Shown piece by piece: positions 35,793-43,287 of a DNA stretch of 64,000 nucleotides. Position 1 is the stretch's first letter, and each line of letters opens with the position of its first letter. The notes beneath the pieces are model-generated. The model worked only from the letters and a program-made list of their open reading frames with translations, was not told where the DNA came from and did no database searches. Made by a program: the position numbers and the translations under genes. Origin of the DNA: NBLH01 sp050296515 (GTDB lineage Bacteria; Bacteroidota; Bacteroidia; Bacteroidales; NBLH01); assembly GCA_050296515.1 (NCBI GenBank), contig JBNKRJ010000073.1, positions 69,913 to 133,912 of the forward strand, written 5' to 3'.

Positions 35793-36140
35793 TTAATTAT
35801 GAAATTTTTCATCTAGTATAGCAGTAATGTTGTCTTTTGACTGAATGCTTGATGTTGCTTTTACGACTTTACCGTTCTTAAAGTAAACTGTAAATGGGAG
35901 CCCCATAAATCCTTTACATTCAGGGAGATTTCTTATGACGTGTGAGTGAGAACTGTCAAACAATAAATCCCTGAATGCTACGTGTTGATACTCATTTCTT
36001 AAATCGTCCATTGCTCCATAAACCGGAAGACACATGGGACCCATGCGACCGCAGCAAATCATTACGTTTTCGTTATTTTCTAATACCTCTTTGAATTCAT
36101 TTTCAGAGGCAATGTGTTCTAAATTTGTCTGTAGTGTCAT
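35793..36140 (-). CDS. Thioredoxin-family protein with atypical redox motif
   Basis: 115 residues with thioredoxin-fold landmarks: the strand VMICCGRMGPMC in the active-site place, the middle VAFRDLLFD, and the cis-Pro region GLPFTVYFKNGKVV. Instead of WCGPC the motif is CCGRMGPMCLPVY, giving a CX6C pair (or CX7C with the first Cys). Similar sequences are, from memory, found in anaerobes; this is not checked. Next to trxB, so likely its substrate. No signal peptide, so cytoplasmic. Confidence 0.8.
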   Translation of the reverse strand: MTLQTNLEHIASENEFKEVLENNENVMICCGRMGPMCLPVYGAMDDLRNEYQHVAFRDLLFDSSHSHVIRNLPECKGFMGLPFTVYFKNGKVVKATSSIQSKDNITAILDEKFHN

Positions 36141-36247
36141 TTTAAATAAATAATATAGTTAAATATTTAAATATGTCAATACAAATATATCCTTATTTAT
36201 TCTTCTATCCAAATTAATTTTAGGAAAAGAGGACGGTAAGTAAAAAA

Positions 36248-36276
36248 AAGACGCTGACAAATTCTGTCAGCGTCTT
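36248..36276 (-). terminator. Intrinsic terminator of the DUF1573 gene
   Basis: A perfect 12-bp stem, AAGACGCTGACA (36248-36259) with TGTCAGCGTCTT (36265-36276) and a five-base loop. Reading the - strand, it is followed by a run of T. It lies 24 bases past the DUF1573 stop codon. Confidence 0.9.
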
Positions 36277-36299
36277 ATATCTAGTTAAATATCAATCTA

Positions 36300-37406
36300 T
36301 TATTTTTCGACTGTTCCTTTAAGTCTTAGTATGATTTTATATTTGTCAACACCTGATTGAGTCTTTCCAGGAATGTTGGTTATCAGTGTAATGCTTTTAT
36401 TCTGTTTGCCCATTTTTCCATGGCTATTAAAAGTAGCTTTAATGCTTGATGTCTCACCTGGCTTTATGATTTTTTTAGCTTCAACAGCAGTACATCCACA
36501 ACTTGATTGCGAACTACGGATAATCAAATCTCGTTTACCATTATTTTTGAATTTAAACTCCCTGGTAATTTTATCTCCTTGTTTAATTGTTCCAAAGTCG
36601 AATTCTCTGTTGTCAAAATCCATAGTTGGGGAATTCTTAAGTTCTTCTTCACTAAGTTTTGAAAAATCTTCAACTATTGTAGCACTTACTGAAAGAGGAT
36701 AACCCGGAGCAGGAGTACCATTAAGAACAAGTGGTATTCTATCAGCACTGTAATCCCATGAATCTTTTTTAGAAGCATCATAAGTAATGGTAATGATACC
36801 AGTCTTTTTTGGACCAACTGTTTGTGGTTCAACAACTACCTTTAAGTAAGGCTTTACTCGCTTTTCATCAAAACTAACAGTAACAGGTTGATCTGATTCG
36901 TTAATAAATTCAACACTTTGAGTTTTAGTTTCTGTATTAAAAAGCCTTGCAAAAGCAACATGTCTTGATTTTAACCTGATATCACCAACTTTATGGCGAT
37001 AAATGTCTGAAACCTCTTGCTTTTTAGGAATTACATCACCTTTAACTTCCAATACAATCGGTTGAGTAGTTAAGTTATTATATACCTTAACCTGTTTGTC
37101 AAATGCTCCAGGTCTTTGATGAGGATCAAATTCAGCACTAACATAACCTTCTTTCCCAGGAACAATTGGTTCTTTTGACCATTCAGGTGTAGTACATCCA
37201 CAGGTCGATTGAACGTCCTTTATAATAATCGGCTTTTTACCATTGTTCTTAAACTTAAATGTATAAGAAACTTTTCCGCCTTCTTCTTTTATTCTGCCAA
37301 AATCGTGAACGGTTTTTTCAAAATCAATACCAACACTATTTTGTGCTAATAATGTATATGTTCCAGTAATAAAAATTGCAACCAGAATAGTAAAAATCTT
37401 TTTCAT
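36300..37406 (-). CDS. Secreted protein with two DUF1573 (ASH-like) domains
   Basis: 368 residues with a signal peptide ending TLLAQ. Two DUF1573 domains, about residues 28-120 and 255-360, each showing FDFG/HDFGRIKEEG-type starts, FKFKNNGK and the hallmark cysteine motif (STCGCTTPEW and SSCGCTAVEA). An immunoglobulin-like middle region (about 130-245) links them. Such proteins are common, periplasmic or surface, and of unknown role in Bacteroidota. A TAACTTTG -7 candidate lies at 37439-37446 on the - strand. Confidence 0.88.
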   Translation of the reverse strand: MKKIFTILVAIFITGTYTLLAQNSVGIDFEKTVHDFGRIKEEGGKVSYTFKFKNNGKKPIIIKDVQSTCGCTTPEWSKEPIVPGKEGYVSAEFDPHQRPGAFDKQVKVYNNLTTQPIVLEVKGDVIPKKQEVSDIYRHKVGDIRLKSRHVAFARLFNTETKTQSVEFINESDQPVTVSFDEKRVKPYLKVVVEPQTVGPKKTGIITITYDASKKDSWDYSADRIPLVLNGTPAPGYPLSVSATIVEDFSKLSEEELKNSPTMDFDNREFDFGTIKQGDKITREFKFKNNGKRDLIIRSSQSSCGCTAVEAKKIIKPGETSSIKATFNSHGKMGKQNKSITLITNIPGKTQSGVDKYKIILRLKGTVEK

Positions 37407-37438
37407 GGTATTTATTTATTTAAATTTTAAATGTTTTA

Positions 37439-37446
37439 CAAAGTTA
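37439..37446 (-). promoter_or_regulatory. Candidate -7 element for the DUF1573 gene
   Basis: On the - strand TAACTTTG matches TAnnTTTG, 33 bases before the start codon. No good TTTG was seen at the expected distance. Confidence 0.4.
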
Positions 37447-37526
37447 AGTCAAAATCTAAAAAAGCATAAAATTATAAGTTTTTTTAACTTAGACACTCTA
37501 AGTAAGCAAAGTTTTTATTGATTGAT

Positions 37527-37534
37527 TATCTTTG
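37527..37534 (+). promoter_or_regulatory. Candidate -7 element for selD
   Basis: TATCTTTG matches the Bacteroidota -7 consensus. It would give a leader of about 135 bases before selD, containing the hairpin at 37611-37651. A -33 match is not clear. Confidence 0.4.
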
Positions 37535-37610
37535 TCACCCTTATAAGACTCTATAAAAGTCACTTTTGTTGTTTTATAAGTTGTTTAAAATTCCAAATTT
37601 AATGTTTTTT

Positions 37611-37665
37611 CACAATCAATTTCTCTTCTTTATTTATAATAATTGATTGTGTGCTATTTTTTTAT
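37611..37665 (+). promoter_or_regulatory. Hairpin plus T-tract in the selD leader (attenuator-like)
   Basis: CACAATCAATT (37611-37621) and AATTGATTGTG (37641-37651) form a perfect 11-bp stem with a 19-base loop. It is followed after four bases by a run of seven T, ending about ten bases before the selD ATG. Position and form resemble an intrinsic terminator in a 5' leader. Whether it regulates is unknown. Confidence 0.5.
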
Positions 37666-37675
37666 AAAATTGAAT

Positions 37676-38707
37676 ATGAACGTGATAAAACTTACTCAAT
37701 ACAGCCATGGAGCAGGATGCGGATGTAAAATTTCGCCTTCTATTTTAACAGATATTTTGCATACTGAATTACCTGTTATACCTGATCAACAATTAATTGT
37801 TGGTAATGGCAGCCGCGATGATGCAGCAGTTTATGATTTAGGTGATGGGACTGCCATTATTAGCACAACAGATTTTTTTATGCCAATTGTGGATGATCCA
37901 TTTACTTTTGGTCGAATTGCTGCAACAAATGCAATAAGCGATGTATATGCCATGGGAGGACAGCCATTACTAGCCATTGCTATTTTAGGCTGGCCAATTG
38001 ATAAATTGCCCGCTAAGATTGCATCAGAAGTAATGGAAGGTGGACGAAAAGCTTGCAATGATGCAGGAATTGTTTTGGCTGGTGGGCACAGTATTGATAG
38101 CCCTGAACCAATTTTTGGACTCGCCGTAACAGGGCGTGTGGATATTAATCATTTAAAGAGAAATGATACAGCGGAAAAAGAGTGTCTTCTTTATTTAACA
38201 AAACCTGTTGGAATTGGAATTTTGACCACAGCACAGAAAAAAGGACTTTTAAGAGAAGAACATGTAAACATAGCTCCTGAACTAATGTGTCAATTGAACA
38301 GTGTTGGAGGTAAACTTGCGGAAATAGAAGGGGTAAAGGCAATGACGGATGTAACTGGCTTTGGGTTGATTGGGCACTTAAGTGAAATGTGCGAAGGAAG
38401 TAACTTGTCAGCAATCATTGAGTTTGATAAAATTCCAAAGATAGATGTATTGGAACAGTACATTGAACAAAAATGCATGCCAGGTGGTACGGGTCGAAAT
38501 TGGACCAGCTATGGACAACTGGTTAAGCTGACTGATGAAAGCCAAAAATCAATTTTATGCGATCCTCAGACTAGCGGTGGACTTTTAATTGCTGTTGAAA
38601 AAACTTCGGTTGAAATGGTTGAAAGTTTACTAAGAGATAATGAGGTTGGTGTGCACTGTTTTGGAAAACTTGTTGAAAGGCAAGAGAAATTAATAACGGT
38701 AGTATAA
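37676..38707 (+). CDS. selD: Selenide, water dikinase (SelD, Cys form)
   Basis: Makes selenophosphate from selenide and ATP. The ATG at 37676 is preferred over an upstream TTG (37643) because the family starts just before the active site. The motif is YSHGAGCGCKISP, with cysteine (not selenocysteine) at the catalytic place and the following Lys. Also present: AAVYDLGDGTAII, STTDFFMPIVDDPFTFGRIAA, GGHSIDSPEP and TDVTGFGLIGHL. Length about 343. No selA, selB, SelU or tRNA-Sec is visible in the window. Confidence 0.95.
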   Translation: MNVIKLTQYSHGAGCGCKISPSILTDILHTELPVIPDQQLIVGNGSRDDAAVYDLGDGTAIISTTDFFMPIVDDPFTFGRIAATNAISDVYAMGGQPLLAIAILGWPIDKLPAKIASEVMEGGRKACNDAGIVLAGGHSIDSPEPIFGLAVTGRVDINHLKRNDTAEKECLLYLTKPVGIGILTTAQKKGLLREEHVNIAPELMCQLNSVGGKLAEIEGVKAMTDVTGFGLIGHLSEMCEGSNLSAIIEFDKIPKIDVLEQYIEQKCMPGGTGRNWTSYGQLVKLTDESQKSILCDPQTSGGLLIAVEKTSVEMVESLLRDNEVGVHCFGKLVERQEKLITVV

Positions 38708-38740
38708 TTTCATCCTCTGCTTAACTTGCAGAGGATGAAA
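38708..38740. terminator. Bidirectional terminator between selD and the 38748 gene
   Basis: A perfect 13-bp stem, TTTCATCCTCTGC (38708-38720) with GCAGAGGATGAAA (38728-38740), lies exactly between two convergent genes. The A/T flanks allow it to work on both strands. Confidence 0.85.
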
Positions 38741-38747
38741 CAAAACA

Positions 38748-39290
38748 CTATTTCACTTCTTCCGGGAATTTGTAGAATATTTTACTCACTATTTTCCAAT
38801 CATTTTCAAATTTGTAAAGTGAAAGATAGTCAACGTATTTTTTCTCTTTTCCAACAAAGAATTCGAATTTGGCAATTGCAGCTGTGTCGGTTATGTTAAT
38901 TAGTAAGAAGTTGATAATTAACTGTTTATCGTTAGTTTTTGGATATTCGCCCTTTGCTTTTCTTTGATTTATAGTTTCTTTCCATGAGTAAATAGGGAGA
39001 GACCATATTTTCTGTCCCTGATCAATTCCTAATAACTGGAATGCAGGATGAAAACCATTGTCGATTTTATTAAAATCGCCTTCATTTTGGAGTCCTTCCA
39101 CATAAGCAGTTTGAATAACTTTTTTAATGGCTTCTTTTTCTTTTTGTATTTCAGCATCGGTTTGTGCAAAAATAAGGCTTGTCGAAAATATAGTGAGAAT
39201 AACTACGAGAGTTGTCTTTTTTCTGGTTTTGGGTTTAAGTTTTATATTGAATTTAGTTTTCCAAGATATGAAACTATAATGAGGTTGCAA
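38748..39290 (-). CDS. Putative lumazine-binding / NTF2-like secreted protein
   Basis: 180 residues. The first ATG gives a basic N-terminus (about 26 residues) before a hydrophobic signal segment (TTLVVILTIFSTSLIFAQ); a later start would give a shorter signal peptide, so the true start is uncertain. The mature part shows AIKKVIQTAYVEGLQNEGD, FHPAFQLLGID and the final KFENDWKIVSKIFY, the pattern of Lumazine_bd_2/SnoaL-like cystatin-fold proteins. Function unknown; exported. Confidence 0.75.
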   Translation of the reverse strand: MQPHYSFISWKTKFNIKLKPKTRKKTTLVVILTIFSTSLIFAQTDAEIQKEKEAIKKVIQTAYVEGLQNEGDFNKIDNGFHPAFQLLGIDQGQKIWSLPIYSWKETINQRKAKGEYPKTNDKQLIINFLLINITDTAAIAKFEFFVGKEKKYVDYLSLYKFENDWKIVSKIFYKFPEEVK

Positions 39291-39327
39291 GAAAAGTTCC
39301 TAATGAATCTAGTCCGATAGTTTTTTT

Positions 39328-39393
39328 AGTGCACTAGTCAGGTGTTGTCACCTGGCTAATTTACCCGAAATATCATACTTGAATTAGCACTAG
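39328..39393. repeat. Palindromic element, copy 2 (supplies SPFH gene stop codon)
   Basis: It contains GTCAGGTGTTGTCACCTGGC followed by TAATTTACCCGAAATATC and ATACTTGAATTAGCACTAG, closely matching the reverse complement of one half of the element at 34694-34803. TAGTGC and GCACTA bracket it. The TAG stop of the SPFH gene (39390-39392, - strand) lies in its right end, the same arrangement as at trxB. Confidence 0.8.
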
Positions 39394-40277
39394 GAAGAGG
39401 TATCAAGTACAGGCTGGGTGTTTTGTTCGCTGCATAGCACAACAAGCAGGTTGCTAACCATTTGAGCTTTTTTATCATCATCAAAATCCACAATCTTTTT
39501 ATCGCTTATCATTTCGAGTGCTGATTCAACCATCCCAACAGCGCCTTCAACAATTTTAGCTCGTGCAGCAACTACTGCACTGGCCTGTTGCCGTTGCAAC
39601 ATTGCTGCTGCAATTTCCTGAGAATAAGCTAAATGACTGATTCTTGTCTCTAGTATTTCAACTCCTGTTTGATTTAATCGCTGTTGCACATCATTTTGCA
39701 ATTGTAGCGATACTTCATCAGTGTTTTTTATTAAAGAAATTTCATATTCGTCATAGGCATCGTAAGGATATCGCATGACTAAACCTCTGAGAGCTGCTTC
39801 GCTTTGAGTATAGACAAAATCAAGATAATTCTCAACTTCATAAACTGCCTGGGCTGTGTCAACTACCTTCCATACGATAATTGCTGCAACATCAATCGGG
39901 TTCCCTTGGTTGTCATTTACTTTTATTTTTTGAGTTTCAAAATTCCTTATTCTTAATGAAATTCTTCTTTTAGCGTAGAATGGGAATGTCCACTGAAATC
40001 CCGTTTTCTTGATAGTTCCAACGTAATCGCCTAAAAACTGGATGATTACTGCCTGGTTAGGTTGAATCGTAAAGAACCCTGTTACGATAAGCAGGAACAA
40101 TGCACCATAAATTATAAATAGAAACATCATGGTTTGCAAGTAGTTGTATGATGAGTTGTTTACCCATCCGCTTGATTTTAATGCCAAAATTGCAAGTATG
40201 ACAATCAGGATTACTCCAGTCCAACCAGAGGACGAAGGAGCCTTTTTTTCAGAGTAGCTTTTTTCTTGCATATACAT
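39390..40277 (-). CDS. SPFH/Band 7 domain membrane protein
   Basis: 295 residues. A cytoplasmic Lys/Ser-rich start is followed by two hydrophobic segments (about 17-35 and 46-72), then an SPFH domain from FFTIQPNQAVIIQFLGDYVG to near residue 240, with RNFETQKIKVNDNQGNPIDV and VVDTAQAVYEVENYLDFV as typical blocks. The C-terminal helix (QRQQASAVVAARAKIVEGAVGM) is the flotillin/stomatin-type coiled coil. Such proteins scaffold membrane domains or proteases. A second ATG two codons later (40271) is equally possible. The stop comes from the palindromic element. Confidence 0.9.
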   Translation of the reverse strand: MYMQEKSYSEKKAPSSSGWTGVILIVILAILALKSSGWVNNSSYNYLQTMMFLFIIYGALFLLIVTGFFTIQPNQAVIIQFLGDYVGTIKKTGFQWTFPFYAKRRISLRIRNFETQKIKVNDNQGNPIDVAAIIVWKVVDTAQAVYEVENYLDFVYTQSEAALRGLVMRYPYDAYDEYEISLIKNTDEVSLQLQNDVQQRLNQTGVEILETRISHLAYSQEIAAAMLQRQQASAVVAARAKIVEGAVGMVESALEMISDKKIVDFDDDKKAQMVSNLLVVLCSEQNTQPVLDTSS

Positions 40278-40293
40278 TGATTTTGATTTAGCT

Positions 40294-40323
40294 CAAAGAT
40301 AGCTTTTTCATAAAAAAGAACAA
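40294..40323 (-). promoter_or_regulatory. Bacteroidota-type promoter for the SPFH gene
   Basis: On the - strand TTG (40321-40323), 19 bases, then TATCTTTG (40294-40301), 17 bases before the start codon. A good match to TTG-N19-TAnnTTTG, so the SPFH gene is likely transcribed independently of the regulator gene upstream. Confidence 0.6.
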
Positions 40324-40335
40324 GCATTAAAGACG

Positions 40336-41136
40336 TTATTTCGATAGCTGTTCTTTAATTTTATTCATTTCATATTTTAAGTTGGCCACAGTTGTAAGTA
40401 AATCTTCTTTAGGTATTTTAGGTTCCGGTATTTCATTGCTGATGAAATTGGTAAATTTCCAAACCTCCCGTATTTCATTAACCATCAGGTCGTAAGGTTC
40501 ATAAATGGGGTTGAGTGAGTAAAGTTTTAGCGATTTTTCCTTTTCAATCCGGTTTTCAATGATTTTAAAAACCACACCTTCGTTTAGGGTAAGAATAATG
40601 CATGCATCTCCATTCTTAAGCTGGTTCCAATCCTGAATGTATTCGCCTGTTACCCATGCTCCTTCGGGAATAGGCAGCATGGAATCGCCCTTGATCTGAA
40701 AAGTGCGGTATTTCTTTTCTTTTGATAAAAATGGCAACTGGAAAACAGGTAAATCTTTGATGTATTCAGGGTCTGCAAAACCCCTTGTATAACCAGCCTT
40801 GGCTTTTTCCGGAACCAGTTCAATGTTTTCTTCGTTTTGGCTGTCGACAGTTGTAGCTAATACTCGAATTTGACCGCCGGTAACAAAAACATCATAACCT
40901 CGCTCGATTTCGCTTAACTGACTTTCGGAAAGCTTGTTCATATCAATTTTTATCAGTGTATCAATTGAAACATTAAAATAATCAGAAAAAGCAATCAGGC
41001 TTTCAATGCTTGGTGCAGCTACTTTATTCTCATAACCGCTCAGGGTGGAGCGTTTCATTTTTAGAAACTGGGCCACTTCGTCTTGTGTGCGGCCTTTTCG
41101 TTTTCGTAAAAGTTTTATATTGGTGTTGAAATACAT
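40336..41136 (-). CDS. XRE-family regulator with S24 (LexA/CI-like) domain
   Basis: 266 residues. An N-terminal Cro/CI helix-turn-helix (LLRKRKGRTQDEVAQFL, then KRSTLSGYEN, residues 9-37) binds DNA. The C-terminal S24 peptidase-like domain has an Ala-Gly in EKAKAGYTRG (about 111-120) as the possible self-cleavage site, the Ser nucleophile in IKGDSMLPIPEG and the Lys in VVFKIIENR. This is the layout of a damage-responsive repressor. It is followed within 5.5 kb by dinB and SRAP genes on the other strand. A coiled-coil tail (last 30 residues) may aid multimerisation. Confidence 0.9.
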   Translation of the reverse strand: MYFNTNIKLLRKRKGRTQDEVAQFLKMKRSTLSGYENKVAAPSIESLIAFSDYFNVSIDTLIKIDMNKLSESQLSEIERGYDVFVTGGQIRVLATTVDSQNEENIELVPEKAKAGYTRGFADPEYIKDLPVFQLPFLSKEKKYRTFQIKGDSMLPIPEGAWVTGEYIQDWNQLKNGDACIILTLNEGVVFKIIENRIEKEKSLKLYSLNPIYEPYDLMVNEIREVWKFTNFISNEIPEPKIPKEDLLTTVANLKYEMNKIKEQLSK

Positions 41137-41151
41137 TGGTTATACTGTTAT

Positions 41152-41179
41152 TTGTTCTATTGTCCTCTTGTTCTATTGT
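41152..41179 (-). promoter_or_regulatory. Direct repeat upstream of the S24 regulator (possible autoregulatory site)
   Basis: TTGTTCTATTGT occurs at 41152-41163 and again at 41168-41179, 16 bases apart, 16-43 bases upstream of the regulator start; ACTATTGTC near 41192 is a partial third copy. Spacing of about 1.5 helical turns and position suggest a regulator site, but no promoter is clear. Confidence 0.35.
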
Positions 41180-41209
41180 TGGGAGTTAATACTATTGTCT
41201 GGGTTAAAT

Positions 41210-41587
41210 TTAATATTGTAGCTTGTCATTAGTGAATTTTATTAGCCAGTTTATTTCTTTTGGAAGCTTTTCTAATTCTTCAAAAATACGATTATATTGT
41301 TCTTCAGTCAATAATCCTCTGACTTTTGATTTTTCATTCCAATCATAACTTTCTTTTAATGAACCAAAACTATATCTGTAAAACTTTATTTTATCCTTTT
41401 TTCCATATCTGCCAAATCCTTCAGCGATATTCGCAGATACACTGTCAGCTGCTCTGACAAATTGTTTTCCAACCGTTTCTTTTGCAAAATAATCCCAATG
41501 AGTTATAATATCCCAAATATAATTTGATAATGAAAATGCAATTTTGTATGCAGAGATATTATCTAAGTCCAGGTATTTCTTGCTCAT
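41210..41587 (-). CDS. Four-helix bundle protein (S23/IVS family)
   Basis: 125 residues of the TIGR02436 family, first known from 23S rRNA intervening sequences but often free-standing in Bacteroidota. Visible blocks: LDNISAYKIAFSLSNYIWDI, QFVRAADSVSANIAEGFGRY (the hallmark) and FYRYSFGSLKESYDW. No rRNA is nearby, so it is a free-standing copy between the S24 regulator and dinB. The function is unknown. Confidence 0.9.
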   Translation of the reverse strand: MSKKYLDLDNISAYKIAFSLSNYIWDIITHWDYFAKETVGKQFVRAADSVSANIAEGFGRYGKKDKIKFYRYSFGSLKESYDWNEKSKVRGLLTEEQYNRIFEELEKLPKEINWLIKFTNDKLQY

Positions 41588-41664
41588 AAGCTAATTTTTA
41601 TAAGTTACAATTATTAAACGAGTGTGCTGTATTTTCTGTATTGTCAGTTCAGTAATCCATCATC

Positions 41665-41780
41665 CATCAATATAGCAATTCATCAATTCATCAATATAAC
41701 AATTCATCAATCCATCAATATAGCAATCCATCAATTCATCAATATAGCAATCCATCAATATAGCAATTCATCAATATAAA
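41665..41780. repeat. Short tandem repeat array (24- and 16-base units)
   Basis: Units of CATCAATATAGCAATTCATCAATT-type sequence: three of 24 bases, two of 16, then a partial one, with T/C changes between copies. The 24-base unit is the 16-base unit plus an 8-base CATCAATT. No ORF. It occupies part of the 41588-41974 gap between two divergent genes. Confidence 0.85.
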
Positions 41781-41882
41781 TTTTCCTCCTTCTTAAGTAT
41801 TTGTTGTTCAAAAATATAGTGTCAATTATTTTTTACATGTCGAAAAGTTTTGGTTCAAAAATTTCTCCATTCGAAACAAAAT

Positions 41883-41920
41883 GATTAAATTGTAATCGTA
41901 GAAATGATTAATATTTAATC
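41883..41920 (+). promoter_or_regulatory. Two tandem 15-bp palindromes upstream of dinB (candidate operators)
   Basis: GATTAAATTGTAATC (41883-41897) and GATTAATATTTAATC (41906-41920) both have the form GATTA-N5-TAATC. Their starts are 23 bases apart, about two helical turns, and the second ends 54 bases before the dinB ATG. TTG (41890-41892), 19 bases, TATTTAAT (41912-41919) could be a weak promoter that they would cover. Binding by the S24 regulator is inferred. Confidence 0.55.
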
Positions 41921-41974
41921 AAAAGTACGGTTTTTTATTGAAAATCAAAACTAAAGGGCTAATTTTTTCAAAAA

Positions 41975-43204
41975 ATGATAATTGATAGCAGCAACAGGAG
42001 CATCCTTCATCTCGACTTAGACACTTTTTTTGTGTCGGTTGAGCGCTTGCAAAATCGCAAATTGATAGGGAAGCCTGTGCTTATTGGAGGGATGTCGGAC
42101 AGAGGGGTGGTGGCCAGCTGTAGTTACGAGGCAAGAAAGTACGGAGTACATTCAGCAATGCCTATGAAAATGGCCCGAAGTTTATGTAGCGATGCTATCA
42201 TCATCAGGGGCGATATGGATCAGTACAGTAAATATTCTAATATAGTCACCGAGATTATTGCCGAAAAGGCACCGGTGTATGAAAAAACTTCTGTAGATGA
42301 ACATTATATAGACCTAACAGGCATGGACCGTTTTTTTGGAAGCATGAAATGGTCAAAAGAGTTGCGCGAAAGCATTATAAAAAATACTGGCTTGCCCATT
42401 TCTTTTGGCTTGTCGCTTAATAAAACGGTGTCGAAAATTGCTACCGGCGAGGCAAAGCCTAATAATGGCAGAGAAGTTACTAAGGCTGAAATAAAGCCAT
42501 TTCTGTATCCATTGTCAATTCAAAAAATTCCGGGAATTGGTAACAAGACGTTTCAAATGCTTCGTACCATGGGCATTACTACCATTGAGTCGCTAAGTAA
42601 GATTCCATTGGATGTGATAGAACGGATGTTGGGCAAAAACGGGGGAATTATCTGGAAAAAGGCAAATGGGATAGATTCGACTCCGGTAAAGCCTTATACC
42701 GAAAGAAAATCAATTAGTACAGAACAAACTTTTGATCAGGATACAACGGATGTGAAACGCATGAACGAAATTATTGCAAGTATGGTTGAAAAAATTGCAT
42801 TTGAGTTACGAAAAAAACAGAAGCTAACTTCTTGTGTAACAGTTAAAATACGTTACTCAAATTTTGATACACATACCTTACAAAAACGAATTGCTTATAC
42901 CTCTTTCGATCATACTTTGACGGAGGTGGCAAAAGAACTTTTTAAAAAGCTGTATACGCGTAGGATGCTCATTCGCTTGATAGGAGTGAAGTTTAGCCAT
43001 GTTGTGCACGGATTTCAACAGTTAAACCTGTTTGAAGACACACCTGAGATGGTGAACCTGTATCTGGCGATGGACAAAATAAGAAAACGATATGGCTCGC
43101 GAAGCATTCGAAAGGCTATCAGCTTATCAGGGAGGGATGATTTTGTGTTTGCAAATGATCCGGCTACGGCCAATATAGTACCTTATCCTTTTATGCGAGG
43201 ATGA
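41975..43204 (+). CDS. dinB: Y-family DNA polymerase (DinB/Pol IV-like)
   Basis: Translesion polymerase. ILHLDLDTFFVSVER contains the first catalytic Asp pair; VVASCSYEARKYGVHSAMPM follows; the second catalytic centre is EKTSVDEHYIDLTGMD (Asp-Glu, with His-Tyr where most have Ala-Phe). Helix-hairpin-helix LSIQKIPGIGNKTFQML and a little-finger domain with CVTVKIRYSNFDTHT complete it. Length 409. No clear beta-clamp motif was sought beyond FQQLNLFED near residue 350, which resembles one (QLxLF). Two palindromes precede it; SRAP and DnaE-like genes are downstream. Confidence 0.93.
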   Translation: MIIDSSNRSILHLDLDTFFVSVERLQNRKLIGKPVLIGGMSDRGVVASCSYEARKYGVHSAMPMKMARSLCSDAIIIRGDMDQYSKYSNIVTEIIAEKAPVYEKTSVDEHYIDLTGMDRFFGSMKWSKELRESIIKNTGLPISFGLSLNKTVSKIATGEAKPNNGREVTKAEIKPFLYPLSIQKIPGIGNKTFQMLRTMGITTIESLSKIPLDVIERMLGKNGGIIWKKANGIDSTPVKPYTERKSISTEQTFDQDTTDVKRMNEIIASMVEKIAFELRKKQKLTSCVTVKIRYSNFDTHTLQKRIAYTSFDHTLTEVAKELFKKLYTRRMLIRLIGVKFSHVVHGFQQLNLFEDTPEMVNLYLAMDKIRKRYGSRSIRKAISLSGRDDFVFANDPATANIVPYPFMRG

Positions 43205-43216
43205 TAATGGTCGCTG

Positions 43217-43262
43217 GTTTCTGGTAAAGAAATCCAGTCACTAGTCACCAGCAGCCAGAAAC
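43217..43262. repeat. Imperfect palindrome after dinB
   Basis: GTTTCTGG (43217-43224) and CCAGAAAC (43255-43262) form an 8-bp stem, with CACTAGT-type palindromic sequence in the loop. No T-tract follows, so terminator activity is doubtful. Confidence 0.4.
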
Positions 43263-43287
43263 AAGAATTAATTTAAACTAAATAATT

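Noticed and set aside
38145..38478. - strand open frames opposite selD
   Set aside because: Shadow frames of a strongly conserved gene, no family features.
41210..41587. 23S rRNA intervening sequence
   Set aside because: Only the S23/four-helix protein is present; no rRNA sequence was recognised around it.
41665..41780. CRISPR array
   Set aside because: Units are contiguous 24/16-base repeats without unique spacers, and no cas genes are present.
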